Positions 27,589 to 39,921 are shown, counted from the stretch's first letter. The stretch is DNA of 64,000 bases from Komagataeibacter medellinensis NBRC 3288 (GCF_000182745.2 NC_016027.1:1181001-1245000), one strand, 5' to 3'. Made by a program: numbers and translations. Notes: generated from the sequence alone by a model not told the origin.

Positions 27589-28934
27589 CGCATTCTACCC
27601 TTTCTGCCCCGTCCCCGGCGCATGAGTCCCTGATACTGGTGCGCCACAAGATGCGACTGCACCTGTGTGACCGTATCAATCGTTACCGTCACGATAATGA
27701 TCAGACTCGTACCGCCAAAATAGAAAGGCACGTTGTAATGACTGATCAGGATCTGCGGCAACAGGCAGACCGCCACCAGATAGAGCGCACCGATGGTTGT
27801 GATGCGGGTCAGGATGCGATCAAAGAACGCAGCCGTGTTCGCTCCGGGGCGGATACCCGGCACAAAGCCACCCTGCTTGCGCAGGTTCTCTGCCGTTTCC
27901 TGCGGGTTAAACGTCACCGCCGCATAGAAATACGAGAAGAACACAATCATCGCCGCATAGAACAGCATGTAGAGAGGCTGTCCCTGCCCCAGCTCCTGCC
28001 CCAGGAAGGACAGCCATCCCGGCATGGAACTATTATTGACGAATCCGGCAATCGTGACCGGAATCAGCAATACGGAGGAGGCGAAGATAGGCGGAATGGA
28101 CCCCGCAGTATTGACCTTGAGCGGCATGTGGGTGGAATCCCCCCCAAACATCCGCTGACCGACCTGCCGCTTGGGGTATTGGATGACAACCCTGCGTTGC
28201 GCCAATTCCATAAACACGATGAACGCAATGGTGATGGCAGCCAGTACCAGAAAGACCAACACGAAGAACGGGGAAAGCGCGCCGGTGTATCCAAGCTGGA
28301 ACAGACTCGCCAGGGCATTGGGCAGATTTGCCACAATACCGGCGAAGATGATCAGCGAGATCCCGTTACCGACTCCCCGCGACGTGATCTGTTCACCCAG
28401 CCACATCAAGAACATGGTCCCGCCCACAAGGGTAAGAACGCACGAAACGATGAAGAACATGCCAGGGGAGACAACGGCAGACCCGGCCTCGGTATGCATG
28501 TTCTCAAGCCCGATAGCTATGCCGTAGGCCTGAAACAGAGCAATCACGACCGTCAGATAGCGCGTATATTCATTGAGCTTGCGCCGTCCGCCCTCCCCTT
28601 CCTTCTTCAGGGCCTCGAGGGAGGGAATGGCCGCTGACATCAACTGTACAATGATCGAAGCGCTGATATAGGGCATGATATTCAATGCGAATACGGTCAT
28701 GCGCCCCAGCGCACCACCTGTAAACATGTCGAACATACCCAGAATACCGCCCTGATGCCGGGCCAGAAGCTGCCCCATCACCGTCGCATCGACGCCAGGA
28801 ACGGGGATATAGGTGCCAATCCGGTAAACGATCAGCGCACCAAGGGTGAACCAGATACGCTTCTTCAGTTCCGTCGCATTGGCGAAGGAGCTGAAATTCA
28901 AATTGGCAGCCAACTGTTCGGCCGCGGAGGCCAT
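27585..28934 (-). CDS. secY: Sec translocon channel subunit SecY
   Basis: A 449-residue inner-membrane protein with ten predicted helices. The N terminus ([35 protein letters not shown], written here in adjoining pieces over about residues 15-49), the plug-region [20 protein letters not shown] (about 68-87) and the cytoplasmic [13 protein letters not shown] loop (about 348-360) are conserved. It is the protein-export channel. Follows rplO by 158 bases containing two hairpins; adk overlaps its end. No rpmJ follows. Confidence 0.97.
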   Translation of the reverse strand: MASAAEQLAANLNFSSFANATELKKRIWFTLGALIVYRIGTYIPVPGVDATVMGQLLARHQGGILGMFDMFTGGALGRMTVFALNIMPYISASIIVQLMSAAIPSLEALKKEGEGGRRKLNEYTRYLTVVIALFQAYGIAIGLENMHTEAGSAVVSPGMFFIVSCVLTLVGGTMFLMWLGEQITSRGVGNGISLIIFAGIVANLPNALASLFQLGYTGALSPFFVLVFLVLAAITIAFIVFMELAQRRVVIQYPKRQVGQRMFGGDSTHMPLKVNTAGSIPPIFASSVLLIPVTIAGFVNNSSMPGWLSFLGQELGQGQPLYMLFYAAMIVFFSYFYAAVTFNPQETAENLRKQGGFVPGIRPGANTAAFFDRILTRITTIGALYLVAVCLLPQILISHYNVPFYFGGTSLIIIVTVTIDTVTQVQSHLVAHQYQGLMRRGRGRKGRMR

Positions 28935-28950
28935 GCGCCCATCCTTTCAC

Positions 28951-29054
28951 AAGAACAGCGCCACCGCTGGAGGCGGGACGCTGTCATGATAAAAAAAACC
29001 GCAGAAAGTAATAAAGCGATGCGCCCGCCGAGTGCAAGCAGCATCGCTTTTATT
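28951..29054 (-). promoter_or_regulatory. Hairpins with a U-run between rplO and secY
   Basis: Reading toward secY: a long stem pairs 29041-29054 with 29010-29022 (AAAGCGATGC core, one bulge), then GGTTTTTTTT (eight T, about 28990-28998), then a second stem ACAGCG/CGCTGT near 28951-28985. The first hairpin is 14-20 bases from the U-run, too far for a textbook terminator, so this may be a partial attenuator or a processing site that lowers secY relative to the r-protein genes. Confidence 0.4.
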
Positions 29055-29092
29055 ATGCTTCGGGTACAGAACGCGTCTGTATCCCGAACCGG

Positions 29093-29581
29093 TCATTCCG
29101 CGGCAGGAGCCTGCTGCTTCTGCACTTTGACCTGCACCTTGCCACCAGCTTTTTCCACTGCGGCAATGGCGCCGGCGGAAGCTCCGGCCACTTCAATGGT
29201 CACAGCATGACTCAGTTCACCGTCACCAAGCAGGCGGATACCGGCAAAGCGACCCGAACCGATCAGGCCGGCCTTGATCAGCACTTCTTCCGTCACGACA
29301 GCCTTAGCATCAACCTTGCCTGCCGCGATGGCCTTGTCCAGCGTGCCCAGATTCACCACCGCATAATCCTTGCGGAAGATGTTCTTGAAGCCACGCTTGG
29401 GCAGACGACGGTAGATGGGCAGCTGACCGCCTTCAAAACCGTTCAGTGACACGCCAGAGCGTGCCTTCTGCCCCTTGACGCCCTTGCCGGACGTCTTGCC
29501 CTTTCCAGAGCCGATACCGCGACCAAGGCGCTTCTTTGTATAGCGCGCGCCTTCGTTGTCACGAAGTTCGTTCAGGTTCAT
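29093..29581 (-). CDS. rplO: 50S ribosomal protein L15
   Basis: A 162-residue L15. [18 protein letters not shown] and [18 protein letters not shown] near the N terminus are the glycine-rich rRNA-threading segment of the family. The Ala/Lys-rich C-terminal tail is slightly longer than in E. coli (144). One base separates it from rpmD. Confidence 0.97.
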   Translation of the reverse strand: MNLNELRDNEGARYTKKRLGRGIGSGKGKTSGKGVKGQKARSGVSLNGFEGGQLPIYRRLPKRGFKNIFRKDYAVVNLGTLDKAIAAGKVDAKAVVTEEVLIKAGLIGSGRFAGIRLLGDGELSHAVTIEVAGASAGAIAAVEKAGGKVQVKVQKQQAPAAE

Positions 29582-29582
29582 C

Positions 29583-29771
29583 TCAATCCTCCACCTTGAT
29601 CAGGTGGGACACCTTGCGGATCATGCCGCGAACTGAAGGAGTATCCTCCAGTTCGCGGGTCCGACCGATCTTGTTCAGGCCAAGACCGACCAGCGTAGCC
29701 TGCTGGCCCGGCTTCTGTCCGTTCCCGGAATGTAGCTGGGTAACGCGAATGGTTGCCTTGGTATCAGACAT
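29583..29771 (-). CDS. rpmD: 50S ribosomal protein L30
   Basis: A 62-residue L30 with the full fold: [31 protein letters not shown] and [12 protein letters not shown]. Its start lies inside the end of rpsE (overlap 29764-29771), showing tight coupling. Confidence 0.96.
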   Translation of the reverse strand: MSDTKATIRVTQLHSGNGQKPGQQATLVGLGLNKIGRTRELEDTPSVRGMIRKVSHLIKVED

Positions 29772-30342
29772 CGGCCGCAGCCTCCGTCGCTACCGCAGCC
29801 TCGCGGCGACCCAGAATGTCGGAAACCTTCTTGCCACGGCGGTTGGCTACCGAACGCGGGCTGGCGCAACGCTCCAGCGCGGCGAACGTCGCCTTGACCA
29901 TGTTGTGCGGGTTCCGGGTTCCAAGCGACTTGGCCACCACGTCATTGATGCCCAGGCTTTCGAACACGGCGCGCATCGGACCACCGGCAATGATGCCCGT
30001 GCCTGCATCAGCAGAGCGCAGGACCACCTTGCCCGCCCCGAAGTGACCGGCCACATCGTGATGCAGCGTACGGCCTTCCTTCATTGGAACGCGGATCATG
30101 GTGCGCTTGGCGCGGTCGGTTGCCTTACGGATCGCCTCGGGGACTTCACGGGCCTTGCCCGCACCAAACCCTACGCGACCCTTCTGGTCACCAACCACAA
30201 CCAGTGCTGCGAATGCAAAGCGGCGACCGCCCTTTACTACCTTAGCAACACGATTGATCGTGACCAGCTTGTCGACCAGATCGTCGCCTTCGCGATCGCG
30301 ATCGCGACCACCCCGGCCGCCTTCTCTCGGTTCACGTGCCAT
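29764..30342 (-). CDS. rpsE: 30S ribosomal protein S5
   Basis: A 192-residue S5. The RNA-binding [20 protein letters not shown] and the [17 protein letters not shown] loop are conserved. A Gly/Arg/Asp-rich N-terminal extension contains a short hexanucleotide repeat (GATCGC units near 30293-30306) coding RDRD, and the C terminus is Ala-rich. Both ends are longer than E. coli S5 (167). S5 helps control decoding accuracy. Confidence 0.97.
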   Translation of the reverse strand: MAREPREGGRGGRDRDREGDDLVDKLVTINRVAKVVKGGRRFAFAALVVVGDQKGRVGFGAGKAREVPEAIRKATDRAKRTMIRVPMKEGRTLHHDVAGHFGAGKVVLRSADAGTGIIAGGPMRAVFESLGINDVVAKSLGTRNPHNMVKATFAALERCASPRSVANRRGKKVSDILGRREAAVATEAAADV

Positions 30343-30359
30343 TATGCGTGACCCTTCCG

Positions 30360-30722
30360 TCAGAACGAGAGACCGCCCTCACGGGCAGCCTCCGCCAGGG
30401 CCTTGATACGCCCATGATAGAGATACGCGCCGCGGTCGAAAACGACCTTCGACACACCTGCAGCCACCGCGCGCTCCGCCAGAAGCTTGCCGACCGCACC
30501 CGCCGCCGTGACATCCGTTCCACCCTTGAGGGCAGAACGCAGGTCTTTTTCCAGGGATGACGCGGCAGCCAGCGTACGGCCAGCAGCATCGTCGATCACC
30601 TGCGCGTAGATGTTCTTGCCTGAGCGGAACACCGACAGACGCGGACGGCCACCGCTCTTGCGGCGAAGCTGGAAACGAAGGCGCTGACGCCGCCGTTCCC
30701 GCAGATCCTTCTGCGTGCTCAT
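30360..30722 (-). CDS. rplR: 50S ribosomal protein L18
   Basis: A 120-residue L18, the main 5S rRNA-binding protein. The [20 protein letters not shown] basic N terminus, [16 protein letters not shown] and [20 protein letters not shown] are all conserved. It overlaps rplF by one base. Confidence 0.97.
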   Translation of the reverse strand: MSTQKDLRERRRQRLRFQLRRKSGGRPRLSVFRSGKNIYAQVIDDAAGRTLAAASSLEKDLRSALKGGTDVTAAGAVGKLLAERAVAAGVSKVVFDRGAYLYHGRIKALAEAAREGGLSF

Positions 30723-31255
30723 TATTTCTTCTTGCCTTCCTTGCGACGGATGGTTTCCGTTTCATAACGGACACCCTTGCCCTTGTAGGGCTCGGGCTTG
30801 CGGAAGCTACGGATATCCAGTGCCACCTGACCAACCCGCTGCTTGTCGATTCCCTCGACCGTCACGGCCGTCGGCCGCGGGGTGGTGATCTTGATACCTT
30901 CAGGAATCGCATAGACGATGTCATGCGAATAACCAAGGTTCATGACCAGGTTCTTGCCCTGCACCGCAGCACGGTAACCTGTGCCGGAGATTTCCAGAGT
31001 CTTGGAAAACCCTTCGGATACGCCCTTGACCATACCCGCGATCAGGGAACGCGTGGTCCCCCACATCATACGGGCCTGAGCCAGCGTACCAACCGGCTTG
31101 ACCGCAACCTTGCCGTCAGCAACATCGACTGCAACATGCCCGGACAGCAGCAGCTTGAGTTCACCAAGCTTGCCTTTTGCCGTCAGCACACCATCAGTAA
31201 TGGAAACCTGAACGCCCGACGGAACTTCGACGGGATATTTGCCCACTCGCGACAT
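30722..31255 (-). CDS. rplF: 50S ribosomal protein L6
   Basis: A 177-residue L6 of usual length. [18 protein letters not shown] opens the first repeat, and the C-terminal signature [20 protein letters not shown] is present. L6 sits near the GTPase centre and the sarcin-ricin loop. Confidence 0.97.
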   Translation of the reverse strand: MSRVGKYPVEVPSGVQVSITDGVLTAKGKLGELKLLLSGHVAVDVADGKVAVKPVGTLAQARMMWGTTRSLIAGMVKGVSEGFSKTLEISGTGYRAAVQGKNLVMNLGYSHDIVYAIPEGIKITTPRPTAVTVEGIDKQRVGQVALDIRSFRKPEPYKGKGVRYETETIRRKEGKKK

Positions 31256-31265
31256 TTATCCCTCC

Positions 31266-31664
31266 TTAGAACACACGGCAGAGGACTTCACCGCCAACAT
31301 TGGCAGCGCGGGCCTCCGCATCGGACAGAACACCGCGGGGAGTCGACAGGATCGACACACCCAGCCCGGCATAGACGCGCGGTAATTCCTTGATCTTGGA
31401 ATAGACACGGCGGCCAGGCTTGGACACACGGTGGATTTCTTTGATGACCGGCTCACCATCGAGATACTTCAGCTCGATGCGCAGCTGGGCCACACCCTTG
31501 CGCAGTTCCTCGCGGGAGAAACCACGAATATAGCCCTCGCGGCGCAGGGCCTCGAGAACACTGGCGCGCAGCTTGGAAGCCGGCGCCACGCAGGCAGCAT
31601 GCCGTGCACGCTGCGCGTTGCGGATCCGGGTGAGCAGATCACCCAAAGGATCAGAAAGTGACAT
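31266..31664 (-). CDS. rpsH: 30S ribosomal protein S8
   Basis: A 132-residue S8. DPLGDLLTRIRNAQRA opens it, and the C-terminal SILSTPRGVLSDAEARAANV matches the family loop that contacts helix 21 of 16S rRNA. In E. coli S8 is the translational repressor of the spc operon. It lies 12 bases after rpsN. Confidence 0.97.
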   Translation of the reverse strand: MSLSDPLGDLLTRIRNAQRARHAACVAPASKLRASVLEALRREGYIRGFSREELRKGVAQLRIELKYLDGEPVIKEIHRVSKPGRRVYSKIKELPRVYAGLGVSILSTPRGVLSDAEARAANVGGEVLCRVF

Positions 31665-31676
31665 CGTTCCCTGCCC

Positions 31677-31982
31677 TTACCAGCTCGATTTAACCATACC
31701 CGGGATCTGACCATTGGAGGCCAGGTCGCGCAGGGCGATACGGCAGAGTTCGAACTTTCTGTAATTGGCGCGGGGACGCCCCGTCAACTTGCAGCGCAGA
31801 CGCACGCGGACGCGCGAACCATTGCGAGGAAGTTCAGCAAGCTTGAGCGATGCATCAAATCGATCCTCGACCGGCAGAGAGCGGTCCATGATGATGTTCT
31901 TCAACGCAGTCCGCTTAGCCCGATCCCGGGTTGCCATGCGCTCGCGCTTGACATTCCGGTTAACGGCGGAAATTTTGGCCAT
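31677..31982 (-). CDS. rpsN: 30S ribosomal protein S14 (zinc-free form)
   Basis: A 101-residue S14. I start at the ATG at 31982 ([16 protein letters not shown]), since the upstream extension is not S14-like. The C-terminal [20 protein letters not shown] and [11 protein letters not shown] are diagnostic. It lacks the paired CxxC zinc ligands of the short 61-residue form, so it is the long zinc-independent type. Confidence 0.97.
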   Translation of the reverse strand: MAKISAVNRNVKRERMATRDRAKRTALKNIIMDRSLPVEDRFDASLKLAELPRNGSRVRVRLRCKLTGRPRANYRKFELCRIALRDLASNGQIPGMVKSSW

Positions 31983-32006
31983 GCCTTGTTTTACCCTCCG
32001 GAACCT

Positions 32007-32103
32007 GTTGGGCCAGTCCCAACGGTTTTCCAAACAACGTGTGTATTAGGTCTTCTGGACTTCAGACGGAAGCCCTTTCTCTACATTTTATGCAGAGAAG
32101 GGC
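32007..32103 (-). promoter_or_regulatory. Hairpin pair in the rplE-rpsN gap
   Basis: GTTGGG (32007-32012) pairs with CCCAAC (32018-32023). A ten-pair stem with one bulge joins 32072-32082 and 32094-32103 and overlaps the rplE stop codon. The gap is longer than its neighbours. The hairpins could slow translation coupling between rplE and rpsN or mark a site for spc-operon feedback; no specific protein-binding motif was recognised. Confidence 0.35.
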
Positions 32104-32657
32104 AGATCAAACGCCTTGAGCAGAGCCTTTGCTTCCGCATCCGTCTTCGCGGTGGTCACGAAGATGATATCCATGCCGCGGATTTCGTCTACTTTGTCGT
32201 ATTCGATTTCCGGGAAGACAATCTGTTCCTTCAGGCCCATCGCAAAGTTGCCACGACCATCGAAACCCTTGTTCGCCGGCAGTCCGCGGAAATCACGCAC
32301 GCGCGGCAGGGCGATCGTCACCAGCCGATCAAGGAACTCGAACATCTGCGTGCGACGCAGCGTCACCTTGCAGCCGATAGGCAGACCTTCACGGATCTTG
32401 AAGCCTGCGATCGCCTTCTTGGCAACCGTCTTGACCGGCTTCTGACCGGCAATGAGGGTCATTTCCTTCAGTGCGGCGTCCAGCTTCTTCTGGTCACCAG
32501 CCGCCTCACCCACGCCCATGTTCAGGACGATCTTCTCAAGACGGGGAACCTGCATCTCGTTGGCGTAACCGAACTGCTCGCGCAGCTTCGCACGCATTTC
32601 CGTCAGGTAGCGCTGCTGCATGCGCGGCACGGGACGGGCTTCTTTCACTTCAGACAT
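32088..32657 (-). CDS. rplE: 50S ribosomal protein L5
   Basis: A 189-residue L5, a 5S rRNA-binding protein at the subunit bridge. [38 protein letters not shown] and [19 protein letters not shown] are the conserved blocks. It follows rplX by ten bases. Confidence 0.97.
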   Translation of the reverse strand: MSEVKEARPVPRMQQRYLTEMRAKLREQFGYANEMQVPRLEKIVLNMGVGEAAGDQKKLDAALKEMTLIAGQKPVKTVAKKAIAGFKIREGLPIGCKVTLRRTQMFEFLDRLVTIALPRVRDFRGLPANKGFDGRGNFAMGLKEQIVFPEIEYDKVDEIRGMDIIFVTTAKTDAEAKALLKAFDLPFSA

Positions 32658-32667
32658 ACCCGCCTCC

Positions 32668-32988
32668 TCAGCCTTCGATTACTTCGCCGGTCGCCTTGGC
32701 GACACGAACCTTGCGACCATCTTCCAGAACGCGAAAGCCGACCTTGGTCGGATCGCCACTCTTGGGATCGATCAGCTTCAGGTTGGACAGATGAACGGGC
32801 ATTTCCTTCTGGACAATACCACCCTGCTCACCCATGCGGGAGGGACGGGTATGACGCTTGGCAATCGCTACACCACGCACAACGGCCTTGTTGGCTGCTG
32901 GCAGGACTGTCACGACCTCCCCACGGGTTCCCTTGGAACCACCGGTGATGACCAGAACCTGGTCACCCTTCTTGATACGAGCAGCCAT
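32668..32988 (-). CDS. rplX: 50S ribosomal protein L24
   Basis: A 106-residue L24 with the KOW motif near the N terminus ([19 protein letters not shown]) and [21 protein letters not shown]24 starts 50S assembly. It directly abuts rplN with no spacer. Confidence 0.97.
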   Translation of the reverse strand: MAARIKKGDQVLVITGGSKGTRGEVVTVLPAANKAVVRGVAIAKRHTRPSRMGEQGGIVQKEMPVHLSNLKLIDPKSGDPTKVGFRVLEDGRKVRVAKATGEVIEG

Positions 32989-33357
32989 TTACAGCACCTC
33001 CGGCGCCAGCGAAATGATCTTCATGAACTTGCGCGCACGCAGTTCACGCACGACCGGGCCAAAAATACGGGTACCGATCGGCTCCTGCTGCTTGTTAATC
33101 AGCACGGCCGCATTGCGGTCAAACCGGATGGCGCTGCCGTCAGCACGACGCACCGGGTAGGACGTACGAACGATCACCGCCTGGTGAACATCGCCCTTCT
33201 TGACCTTACCGCGGGGAATGGCTTCCTTGACGGACACGACAATCACGTCGCCGACCGAGGCAGTCTTCCGCTTGGAACCGCCCAGCACCTTGATGCACTG
33301 CACCTGACGCGCGCCAGAATTATCGGCGACGTCAAGGTTGGTCTCGGGATGGATCAT
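32989..33357 (-). CDS. rplN: 50S ribosomal protein L14
   Basis: A 122-residue L14 of exact family length. [20 protein letters not shown] and the C-terminal [20 protein letters not shown] are the signatures. First gene of the spc section, 15 bases after rpsQ; no separate promoter is evident. Confidence 0.97.
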   Translation of the reverse strand: MIHPETNLDVADNSGARQVQCIKVLGGSKRKTASVGDVIVVSVKEAIPRGKVKKGDVHQAVIVRTSYPVRRADGSAIRFDRNAAVLINKQQEPIGTRIFGPVVRELRARKFMKIISLAPEVL

Positions 33358-33372
33358 GGTCTATGCCCTTCT

Positions 33373-33654
33373 TTACGCCTGCGCACCGGACGTGGCACCG
33401 GCGGCAGCAACGAGTGGCTGGCCATTCCGGACAACGACAGTCCAGGTCTTGCGGCGGGAAATCGGCTTGCATTCTTCAATGCGCACCGTGTCGCCCACCT
33501 TGCATTCATTTAAGCCATCATGCGCCGCATACTTCTTGGAGCGACGAATGAACTTCTTATACAGCGGGTGGATAATGCGACGATCGACAAGAACCGTTAC
33601 GGTCTTGTCCATCTTGTCGCTCGTTACCCGCCCGGTCAGGACGCGCCTTGGCAT
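33373..33654 (-). CDS. rpsQ: 30S ribosomal protein S17
   Basis: A 93-residue S17 with the OB-fold core [18 protein letters not shown] and the family motif [19 protein letters not shown] short Ala/Gly-rich C-terminal tail follows. Last gene of the S10 section. Confidence 0.97.
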   Translation of the reverse strand: MPRRVLTGRVTSDKMDKTVTVLVDRRIIHPLYKKFIRRSKKYAAHDGLNECKVGDTVRIEECKPISRRKTWTVVVRNGQPLVAAAGATSGAQA

Positions 33655-33667
33655 CGCCCGTCTCCCT

Positions 33668-33904
33668 TCAGGACTTTACTGCTGGCGCGTGGCCAGCAGA
33701 ACTCTTCTTCACAACCTGGGTTGCAATCGTCTTCACACGCGCGATGTCACGACGAACCGCGCGCATACGGGACTGACCCTCGGTCTGGCCGGTCGCATGC
33801 TGGAACCGAAGATTGAACTGCTCGCGCTTCAGATCAACGAGAAGCGTATCAAGTTCTTCAACAGTCTTGGCACGCAGATCGGCCGGCTTTGTTGCCTTTG
33901 CCAT
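33668..33904 (-). CDS. rpmC: 50S ribosomal protein L29
   Basis: A 78-residue L29, a helical hairpin near the peptide exit tunnel. [20 protein letters not shown], then [12 protein letters not shown] and [10 protein letters not shown] match the family. It lies one base from rplP. Confidence 0.96.
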   Translation of the reverse strand: MAKATKPADLRAKTVEELDTLLVDLKREQFNLRFQHATGQTEGQSRMRAVRRDIARVKTIATQVVKKSSAGHAPAVKS

Positions 33905-33905
33905 C

Positions 33906-34322
33906 TCACGCCTCTCCGATACGGGTCACGAACTTGGTCTTGATCGGCAGCTTTGCAGCACCCAGAGCCAGCGCTTCACGCGCGACTTCAGGCGACACGC
34001 CTTCGATCTCGAACAGGATACGACCCGGTTTCACACGAGCCACCCAATATTCAGGCGACCCCTTGCCGGACCCCATACGCACTTCTGCGGGCTTTGTCGA
34101 GACCGGAAGATCCGGGAAAATCCGAATCCACACTCGACCAGCACGTTTCATGGCGCGGGTAATGGCACGACGGGCAGCTTCGATCTGGCGGGCCGTGATC
34201 CGTTCGGGCTGGAGAGCCTTCAGGCCGAAGGCTCCGAAATTCAAGGTTGTGCCACCCTTGGCCAGCCCATGAATGCGGCCCTTGTGGGCCTTGCGGTACT
34301 TTGTCCGCTTGGGAGAAAGCAT
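33906..34322 (-). CDS. rplP: 50S ribosomal protein L16
   Basis: A 138-residue L16. [39 protein letters not shown] and [13 protein letters not shown] are conserved and lie close to the peptidyl-transferase centre and A-site tRNA. Confidence 0.97.
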   Translation of the reverse strand: MLSPKRTKYRKAHKGRIHGLAKGGTTLNFGAFGLKALQPERITARQIEAARRAITRAMKRAGRVWIRIFPDLPVSTKPAEVRMGSGKGSPEYWVARVKPGRILFEIEGVSPEVAREALALGAAKLPIKTKFVTRIGEA

Positions 34323-34376
34323 TTTCTAAATCCTCACACGCCGCCTGGCGCATCTGGGTCCATTTGACCCCGCAGC

Positions 34377-35054
34377 TTAGCGCTGCGGAGCCTGTTCGGC
34401 GGCGCGACGGTCCTGCGCCAGCGGATCATGGGCAAGAATCTCACCCTTGAAGATCCAGACCTTCACACCACAGGTGCCGTAGGTCGTCTTGGCGGTCGCC
34501 ACACCGTAATCGATATCCGCACGCAGCGTATGCAGCGGCACGCGACCTTCACGATACCACTCGACACGTGCGATTTCCGCGCCACCCAAACGACCCGAGC
34601 AGTTGATCCGGATCCCCTGCGCGCCCAGGCGCATGGCGGACTGCACAGCACGCTTCATGGCACGACGGAAAGCAACACGACGCTCAAGCTGCTGGGCAAT
34701 GTTCTCTGCCACCAAGGTCGCATCGATTTCCGGCTTGCGGATCTCAACAATGTTCAGCGCAACATCGGTCTTGGCCATACGGGCCAAATCCTTGCGCAAC
34801 ACATCGATATCCTGGCCCTTCTTGCCAATCACCACGCCCGGACGGGCGGCGTAGATGGTCACGCGCGGCTTCTTAGCCGGACGCTCGATCACCACGCGGG
34901 ACACACCGGCACCTGACAGCTTGCGCCGCAGATAGGCGCGCAGCTTCAGGTCATCATGCAACAGGCGTGCATAATCGGCATCGGCGTACCAGCGACTGTC
35001 CCATGTCCGGTTAATACCGAGCCGCAGCCCAATCGGGTTAACTTTATGTCCCAT
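34377..35054 (-). CDS. rpsC: 30S ribosomal protein S3
   Basis: A 225-residue S3. [20 protein letters not shown] opens it, the KH-domain [18 protein letters not shown] binds RNA, and [12 protein letters not shown] closes the C-terminal domain at the mRNA entry. It follows rplV by three bases; 54 bases separate it from rplP. Confidence 0.97.
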   Translation of the reverse strand: MGHKVNPIGLRLGINRTWDSRWYADADYARLLHDDLKLRAYLRRKLSGAGVSRVVIERPAKKPRVTIYAARPGVVIGKKGQDIDVLRKDLARMAKTDVALNIVEIRKPEIDATLVAENIAQQLERRVAFRRAMKRAVQSAMRLGAQGIRINCSGRLGGAEIARVEWYREGRVPLHTLRADIDYGVATAKTTYGTCGVKVWIFKGEILAHDPLAQDRRAAEQAPQR

Positions 35055-35057
35055 GAA

Positions 35058-35459
35058 TCAGGCCGCCTTCTTTTCGGTTTCAGCTTCGGGCTTCTTTTCC
35101 GCCACAACGATGGTCAGGTGGCTGAAGAACTTCTCGATGCGGGCCGAACGGCCACGACCACGTGCGTGGAAACGACGCATCACGATCGACTTACCTACCT
35201 CTGCACGGGCAACAATCAGCTGATCAACATCAAGCTGATGGTTATTCTCGGCATTGGCAATCGCACTTTCCAGGGTCTTCTTAACCTGCTGGGCAATACG
35301 ACGCTTGGAGAATGTGAGGGTGGCGATTGCCTGCGCAGCCGGCTTGTTGCGGATCAGACCCGCAACAAGATTCAGCTTGCGCGGGCTGATGCGGATGTTC
35401 CGCGTCAGCGCCTGCGCCTCGGTTTCCGCGAGCGTACGCGGATGCTTAGGCTTGCTCAT
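35058..35459 (-). CDS. rplV: 50S ribosomal protein L22
   Basis: A 133-residue L22. [20 protein letters not shown] and the tunnel-lining loop region [20 protein letters not shown] are conserved; the loop shows no deletion of the kind linked to macrolide resistance. Lys/Glu-rich tail at the C terminus. Confidence 0.97.
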   Translation of the reverse strand: MSKPKHPRTLAETEAQALTRNIRISPRKLNLVAGLIRNKPAAQAIATLTFSKRRIAQQVKKTLESAIANAENNHQLDVDQLIVARAEVGKSIVMRRFHARGRGRSARIEKFFSHLTIVVAEKKPEAETEKKAA

Positions 35460-35461
35460 GA

Positions 35462-35740
35462 TCAGCCCCGCTTCGCTTTCTTGTCCGAAGAATGACCCGT
35501 GAAGGTACGGGTCGGTGAAAACTCACCGAACTTGTGCCCCACCATATTCTCGGAAACCTGCACGGGCAGGAATTTGTGCCCATTATAGACGCCGAACGTC
35601 AGTCCGACGAACTGCGGCAGGATGGTGGATCGACGCGACCAGATCTTGATCACTTCGTTACGGCCCGACGCGCGCGATGCATCGGCTTTGTTCAGCAGAT
35701 ACCCGTCCACGAACGGGCCCTTCCAGACGGAACGTGCCAT
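35462..35740 (-). CDS. rpsS: 30S ribosomal protein S19
   Basis: A 92-residue S19: [37 protein letters not shown] and [20 protein letters not shown] are all family signatures. S19 contacts 16S rRNA in the head near S13. Confidence 0.97.
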   Translation of the reverse strand: MARSVWKGPFVDGYLLNKADASRASGRNEVIKIWSRRSTILPQFVGLTFGVYNGHKFLPVQVSENMVGHKFGEFSPTRTFTGHSSDKKAKRG

Positions 35741-35752
35741 CTTAAATGCCCC

Positions 35753-36583
35753 TTACTTGCCGGTCTTCCGGCGACGGATGATCAGACTGTCCGTACGCTT
35801 GTTGACCCTGGTCTTGTAACCCTTAGTCGGCTTGCCCCATGGCGTAACCGGATGACGACCGCCTGAAGTCCGTCCTTCACCACCACCATGCGGATGGTCA
35901 ACCGGGTTCATGACGACACCACGGTTATGCGGACGGCGGCCCAGCCAGCGGTTACGGCCGGCCTTACCCAGATGCTGGTTCATGTTGTCCGGGTTGGACA
36001 CGGCACCAATGGTAGCCATGCATTCCGCGCGGACCACACGCAGTTCACCGGACTGCAGCTTAATCTGGGCATAGCCCACATCTTTGCCGACCAGCTGTGC
36101 GTAGGTACCAGCGGAACGGGCGATCTTCCCACCACCACCGGCCTTGAGCTCGATGTTGTGGATAATCGTGCCCACCGGAACCGCCGACAGGGGCATCGCG
36201 TTACCCGGCTTGATATCAGCCCGGGCACCAGCAACGACCTGATCACCTGCCTTGAGGCGCTGCGGTGCGATGATGTAGGCCAGTTCGCCATCCTCATACT
36301 TGATGAGGGCGATGAAGGCCGTACGGTTGGGATCATATTCCAGACGCTCCACCGTGCCGACCACATCGAACTTGCGACGCTTGAAATCGACATAGCGGTA
36401 GGACTGCTTGTGTCCACCACCGATAAAACGCGAGGTGGTGCGGCCATGGTTGTTACGACCGCCGCTCTTGTTTTTCCCCTCGGTCAGCCCTTTGACGGGC
36501 TTACCTTTCCACAGCTCCTTGCGGTCGATCAGAACCGTTCCGCGCAGGCTGGGGGTAACTGGATTAAAGTGCTTCAATGCCAT
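35753..36583 (-). CDS. rplB: 50S ribosomal protein L2
   Basis: A 276-residue L2, needed for subunit joining and peptidyl transfer. [20 protein letters not shown], and the C-terminal [20 protein letters not shown] with the critical His residues of the peptidyl-transferase region, are intact. Confidence 0.98.
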   Translation of the reverse strand: MALKHFNPVTPSLRGTVLIDRKELWKGKPVKGLTEGKNKSGGRNNHGRTTSRFIGGGHKQSYRYVDFKRRKFDVVGTVERLEYDPNRTAFIALIKYEDGELAYIIAPQRLKAGDQVVAGARADIKPGNAMPLSAVPVGTIIHNIELKAGGGGKIARSAGTYAQLVGKDVGYAQIKLQSGELRVVRAECMATIGAVSNPDNMNQHLGKAGRNRWLGRRPHNRGVVMNPVDHPHGGGEGRTSGGRHPVTPWGKPTKGYKTRVNKRTDSLIIRRRKTGK

Positions 36584-36599
36584 TTCTTGTCACCCCGCG

Positions 36600-36935
36600 T
36601 CAAACCAGCTTCGCGGTCAGGTCAATGGACTGACCTTCGGCAAGCTGGACAAACGCCTTCTTCACATCCGAACGCTGGCCGGGACGACCCTTGAAGCGCT
36701 TGGCCTTACCCTTCTGGATGAGCGTATTGACACCCAGAACCTTCACACCGAACAGCGTCTCGACTGCCACCTTGATCTCCGGCTTCGTCGCGCTGATCGC
36801 AACCTTAAAGCCGACCTGATTCTTTTCGGACAGAGCTGTCGCCTTCTCCGTAATCAGGGGGGAGCGAATGATGTCGTACATCGCTTCCCGAGACATGCGT
36901 TCCGCCTTCTTGCGGATTGCCAGGATATTGGTCAT
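36600..36935 (-). CDS. rplW: 50S ribosomal protein L23
   Basis: A 111-residue L23, the docking site for trigger factor and SRP at the tunnel exit. [20 protein letters not shown] opens the core and [20 protein letters not shown] closes it. The ATG at 36935 overlaps the rplD stop (ATGA); ATGs 13 and 18 codons downstream would remove a non-core extension. Confidence 0.96.
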   Translation of the reverse strand: MTNILAIRKKAERMSREAMYDIIRSPLITEKATALSEKNQVGFKVAISATKPEIKVAVETLFGVKVLGVNTLIQKGKAKRFKGRPGQRSDVKKAFVQLAEGQSIDLTAKLV

Positions 36936-37546
36936 GCCAGACGCTCCTTCAGACCCTCAACGCCTGCGCGGGTGATGGCCAGCACATCGTGGTTCAGGAT
37001 GTCATAGACATTCGCACCGATGGTCGGAAGAATGTCGATCTTCGGCAGGTTGCGCGCAGCTCGGCCAAAGTTTTCTTCAACAGCGGCATCCACGATCAGT
37101 GCGGATGTCCAGCCCAGAACCTTCAGCTTCTTGGCCAGTTCTGCGGACTTGCCTGATGCGGTCGCTGCATCCAGCACCACCAGCTTGCCCTCAGCGGCCT
37201 TCTGCGACAGCGCGGAAATCAGGCCCAAACGGCGCACCTTCTTCGGCAGGTCATAGCCATGATCGCGCACGACCGGACCATGAACCACGCCACCAGTGCG
37301 GTACTGCGGCGAACGCAGCGAACCCTGACGGGCGCTACCTGTGCCCTTCTGGCGGTACGGCTTCTTGGTCGTGCCGGAGATTTCCCCCATGCCCTTGACC
37401 TTGTGCGTACCCGCGCGGCGCTTTGCAAGCTGCCAGTGCACCACACGCGCCATGATATCATTGCGCGGCGTTACGGCGAAAATCTCGTCGGGAAGGCTGG
37501 CAGTACCTGCGCTTCCGTTATCGAGGGTTTTGATCTCGTAATCCAT
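36932..37546 (-). CDS. rplD: 50S ribosomal protein L4
   Basis: A 204-residue L4. The tunnel loop [20 protein letters not shown] and [20 protein letters not shown] are conserved. In E. coli L4 is the S10-operon autoregulator; no obvious equivalent leader hairpin was assigned here. Confidence 0.97.
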   Translation of the reverse strand: MDYEIKTLDNGSAGTASLPDEIFAVTPRNDIMARVVHWQLAKRRAGTHKVKGMGEISGTTKKPYRQKGTGSARQGSLRSPQYRTGGVVHGPVVRDHGYDLPKKVRRLGLISALSQKAAEGKLVVLDAATASGKSAELAKKLKVLGWTSALIVDAAVEENFGRAARNLPKIDILPTIGANVYDILNHDVLAITRAGVEGLKERLA

Positions 37547-37558
37547 TGCCCTCTATCC

Positions 37559-38242
37559 TCAGCCCGCAGCCTCAACCAGGGCCGCCGGATACGGCGCCTC
37601 GGCATGACGGGCCTTCTTGATCGCATCACGAACCAGAACCGTCTCGTTCTTCCCCCCCGGCACGGAGCCGCGGATCATGATCAGGTTCTTTTCGGCATCG
37701 ACAGCCGCAATCTCAAGGTTCAGCGTGGTCACACGCTCGGAACCGAGATGGCCAGCCATCTTCTTGTTCTTGAAAACCTTGCCCGGATCCTGACGGTTAC
37801 CCGTCGACCCGTGCGAACGGTGACTGATCGAGACACCGTGGGTGGCTTCGAGACCGGCAAAGTTCCAGCGCTTCATGGCGCCGGCAAAACCCTTACCCTT
37901 GCTGGTGCCGGTAACGTCCACCTTCTGCCCCGCCACAAAATGGGCGGCGGACAGAGAAGCCCCGACTTCCAGGACAGCATCATCCGCAACGCGGAATTCA
38001 GCCAGCTTCTTCTTGGGCTCGACCTTGGCCTTGGCAAAATGGCCGCGGTTCGGCTTCGACACATTTTTGACCTTGGCATTGCCCGCGCCGAGCTGAACGG
38101 CGGTATAGCCGTCACGTTCGGTGGTACGGACATCAACCACCTGCAGATCATCAACCTGCAGGACAGTCACCGGCACATGTGTGCCGTCTTCCTTGAACAG
38201 CCGGGTCATACCCAGCTTTTTTGCGATCAATCCGGTGCGCAT
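37559..38242 (-). CDS. rplC: 50S ribosomal protein L3
   Basis: A 227-residue L3. I start at the ATG at 38242 ([16 protein letters not shown], the family start), since a longer frame to 38272 would run into rpsJ; AAGG lies eight bases upstream. The [19 protein letters not shown] region holds the GNRQ glutamine usually methylated by PrmB and reaches the peptidyl-transferase centre. Confidence 0.97.
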   Translation of the reverse strand: MRTGLIAKKLGMTRLFKEDGTHVPVTVLQVDDLQVVDVRTTERDGYTAVQLGAGNAKVKNVSKPNRGHFAKAKVEPKKKLAEFRVADDAVLEVGASLSAAHFVAGQKVDVTGTSKGKGFAGAMKRWNFAGLEATHGVSISHRSHGSTGNRQDPGKVFKNKKMAGHLGSERVTTLNLEIAAVDAEKNLIMIRGSVPGGKNETVLVRDAIKKARHAEAPYPAALVEAAG

Positions 38243-38252
38243 CGTCTGGACC

Positions 38253-38561
38253 TTAGAGTTTAATCTCGACATCCACGCCAGCGGCGAGGTCGAGTTTCAT
38301 GAGAGCGTCCACGGTCTGCGGGGTCGGCTCGACAATGTCGAGCAGCCGGCGATGGGTCCGAATTTCGAACTGCTCGCGGCTTTTCTTATCCACGTGGGGG
38401 GAGCGGTTTACAGTAAACCGTTCAATATGCGTCGGCAGCGGGATAGGACCCCGAACCCGCGCACCCGTACGCTTCGCCGTGTTGACGATCTCTTTCGTGC
38501 TGTTGTCAAGCACCCGATGATCGTACGCCTTCAGGCGAATGCGGATGTTCTGGTTGTCCAT
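38253..38561 (-). CDS. rpsJ: 30S ribosomal protein S10
   Basis: A 102-residue S10 of exact usual length: [40 protein letters not shown] and [20 protein letters not shown]. Besides its ribosomal role it pairs with NusB in antitermination. It follows tuf by 105 bases with no clear terminator between, so tuf and the S10 operon may be read together. Confidence 0.97.
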   Translation of the reverse strand: MDNQNIRIRLKAYDHRVLDNSTKEIVNTAKRTGARVRGPIPLPTHIERFTVNRSPHVDKKSREQFEIRTHRRLLDIVEPTPQTVDALMKLDLAAGVDVEIKL

Positions 38562-38666
38562 CTTTCTGTTTCAGTCCAACTTTACCTGATTCGGGGGAAC
38601 CCGATCCGCAATGGAAACCCGGCCAGATCGCTCCGACCGGGATACCACACTTCAGTTACTGTCCAA

Positions 38667-39857
<1,191 letters not shown>

Positions 39858-39921
39858 CTTTTTCTCCGTTAACTCGGCCTCGTGCCGAGAGTCGGGTTGG
39901 AAAGTTCCGTTTCGGAAGCCG

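Noticed and set aside
30293-30306. GATCGC hexanucleotide repeat in rpsE as a phase-variation tract
   Set aside because: The unit is a multiple of three and very short, so slippage would only add or remove Arg-Asp without changing frame.
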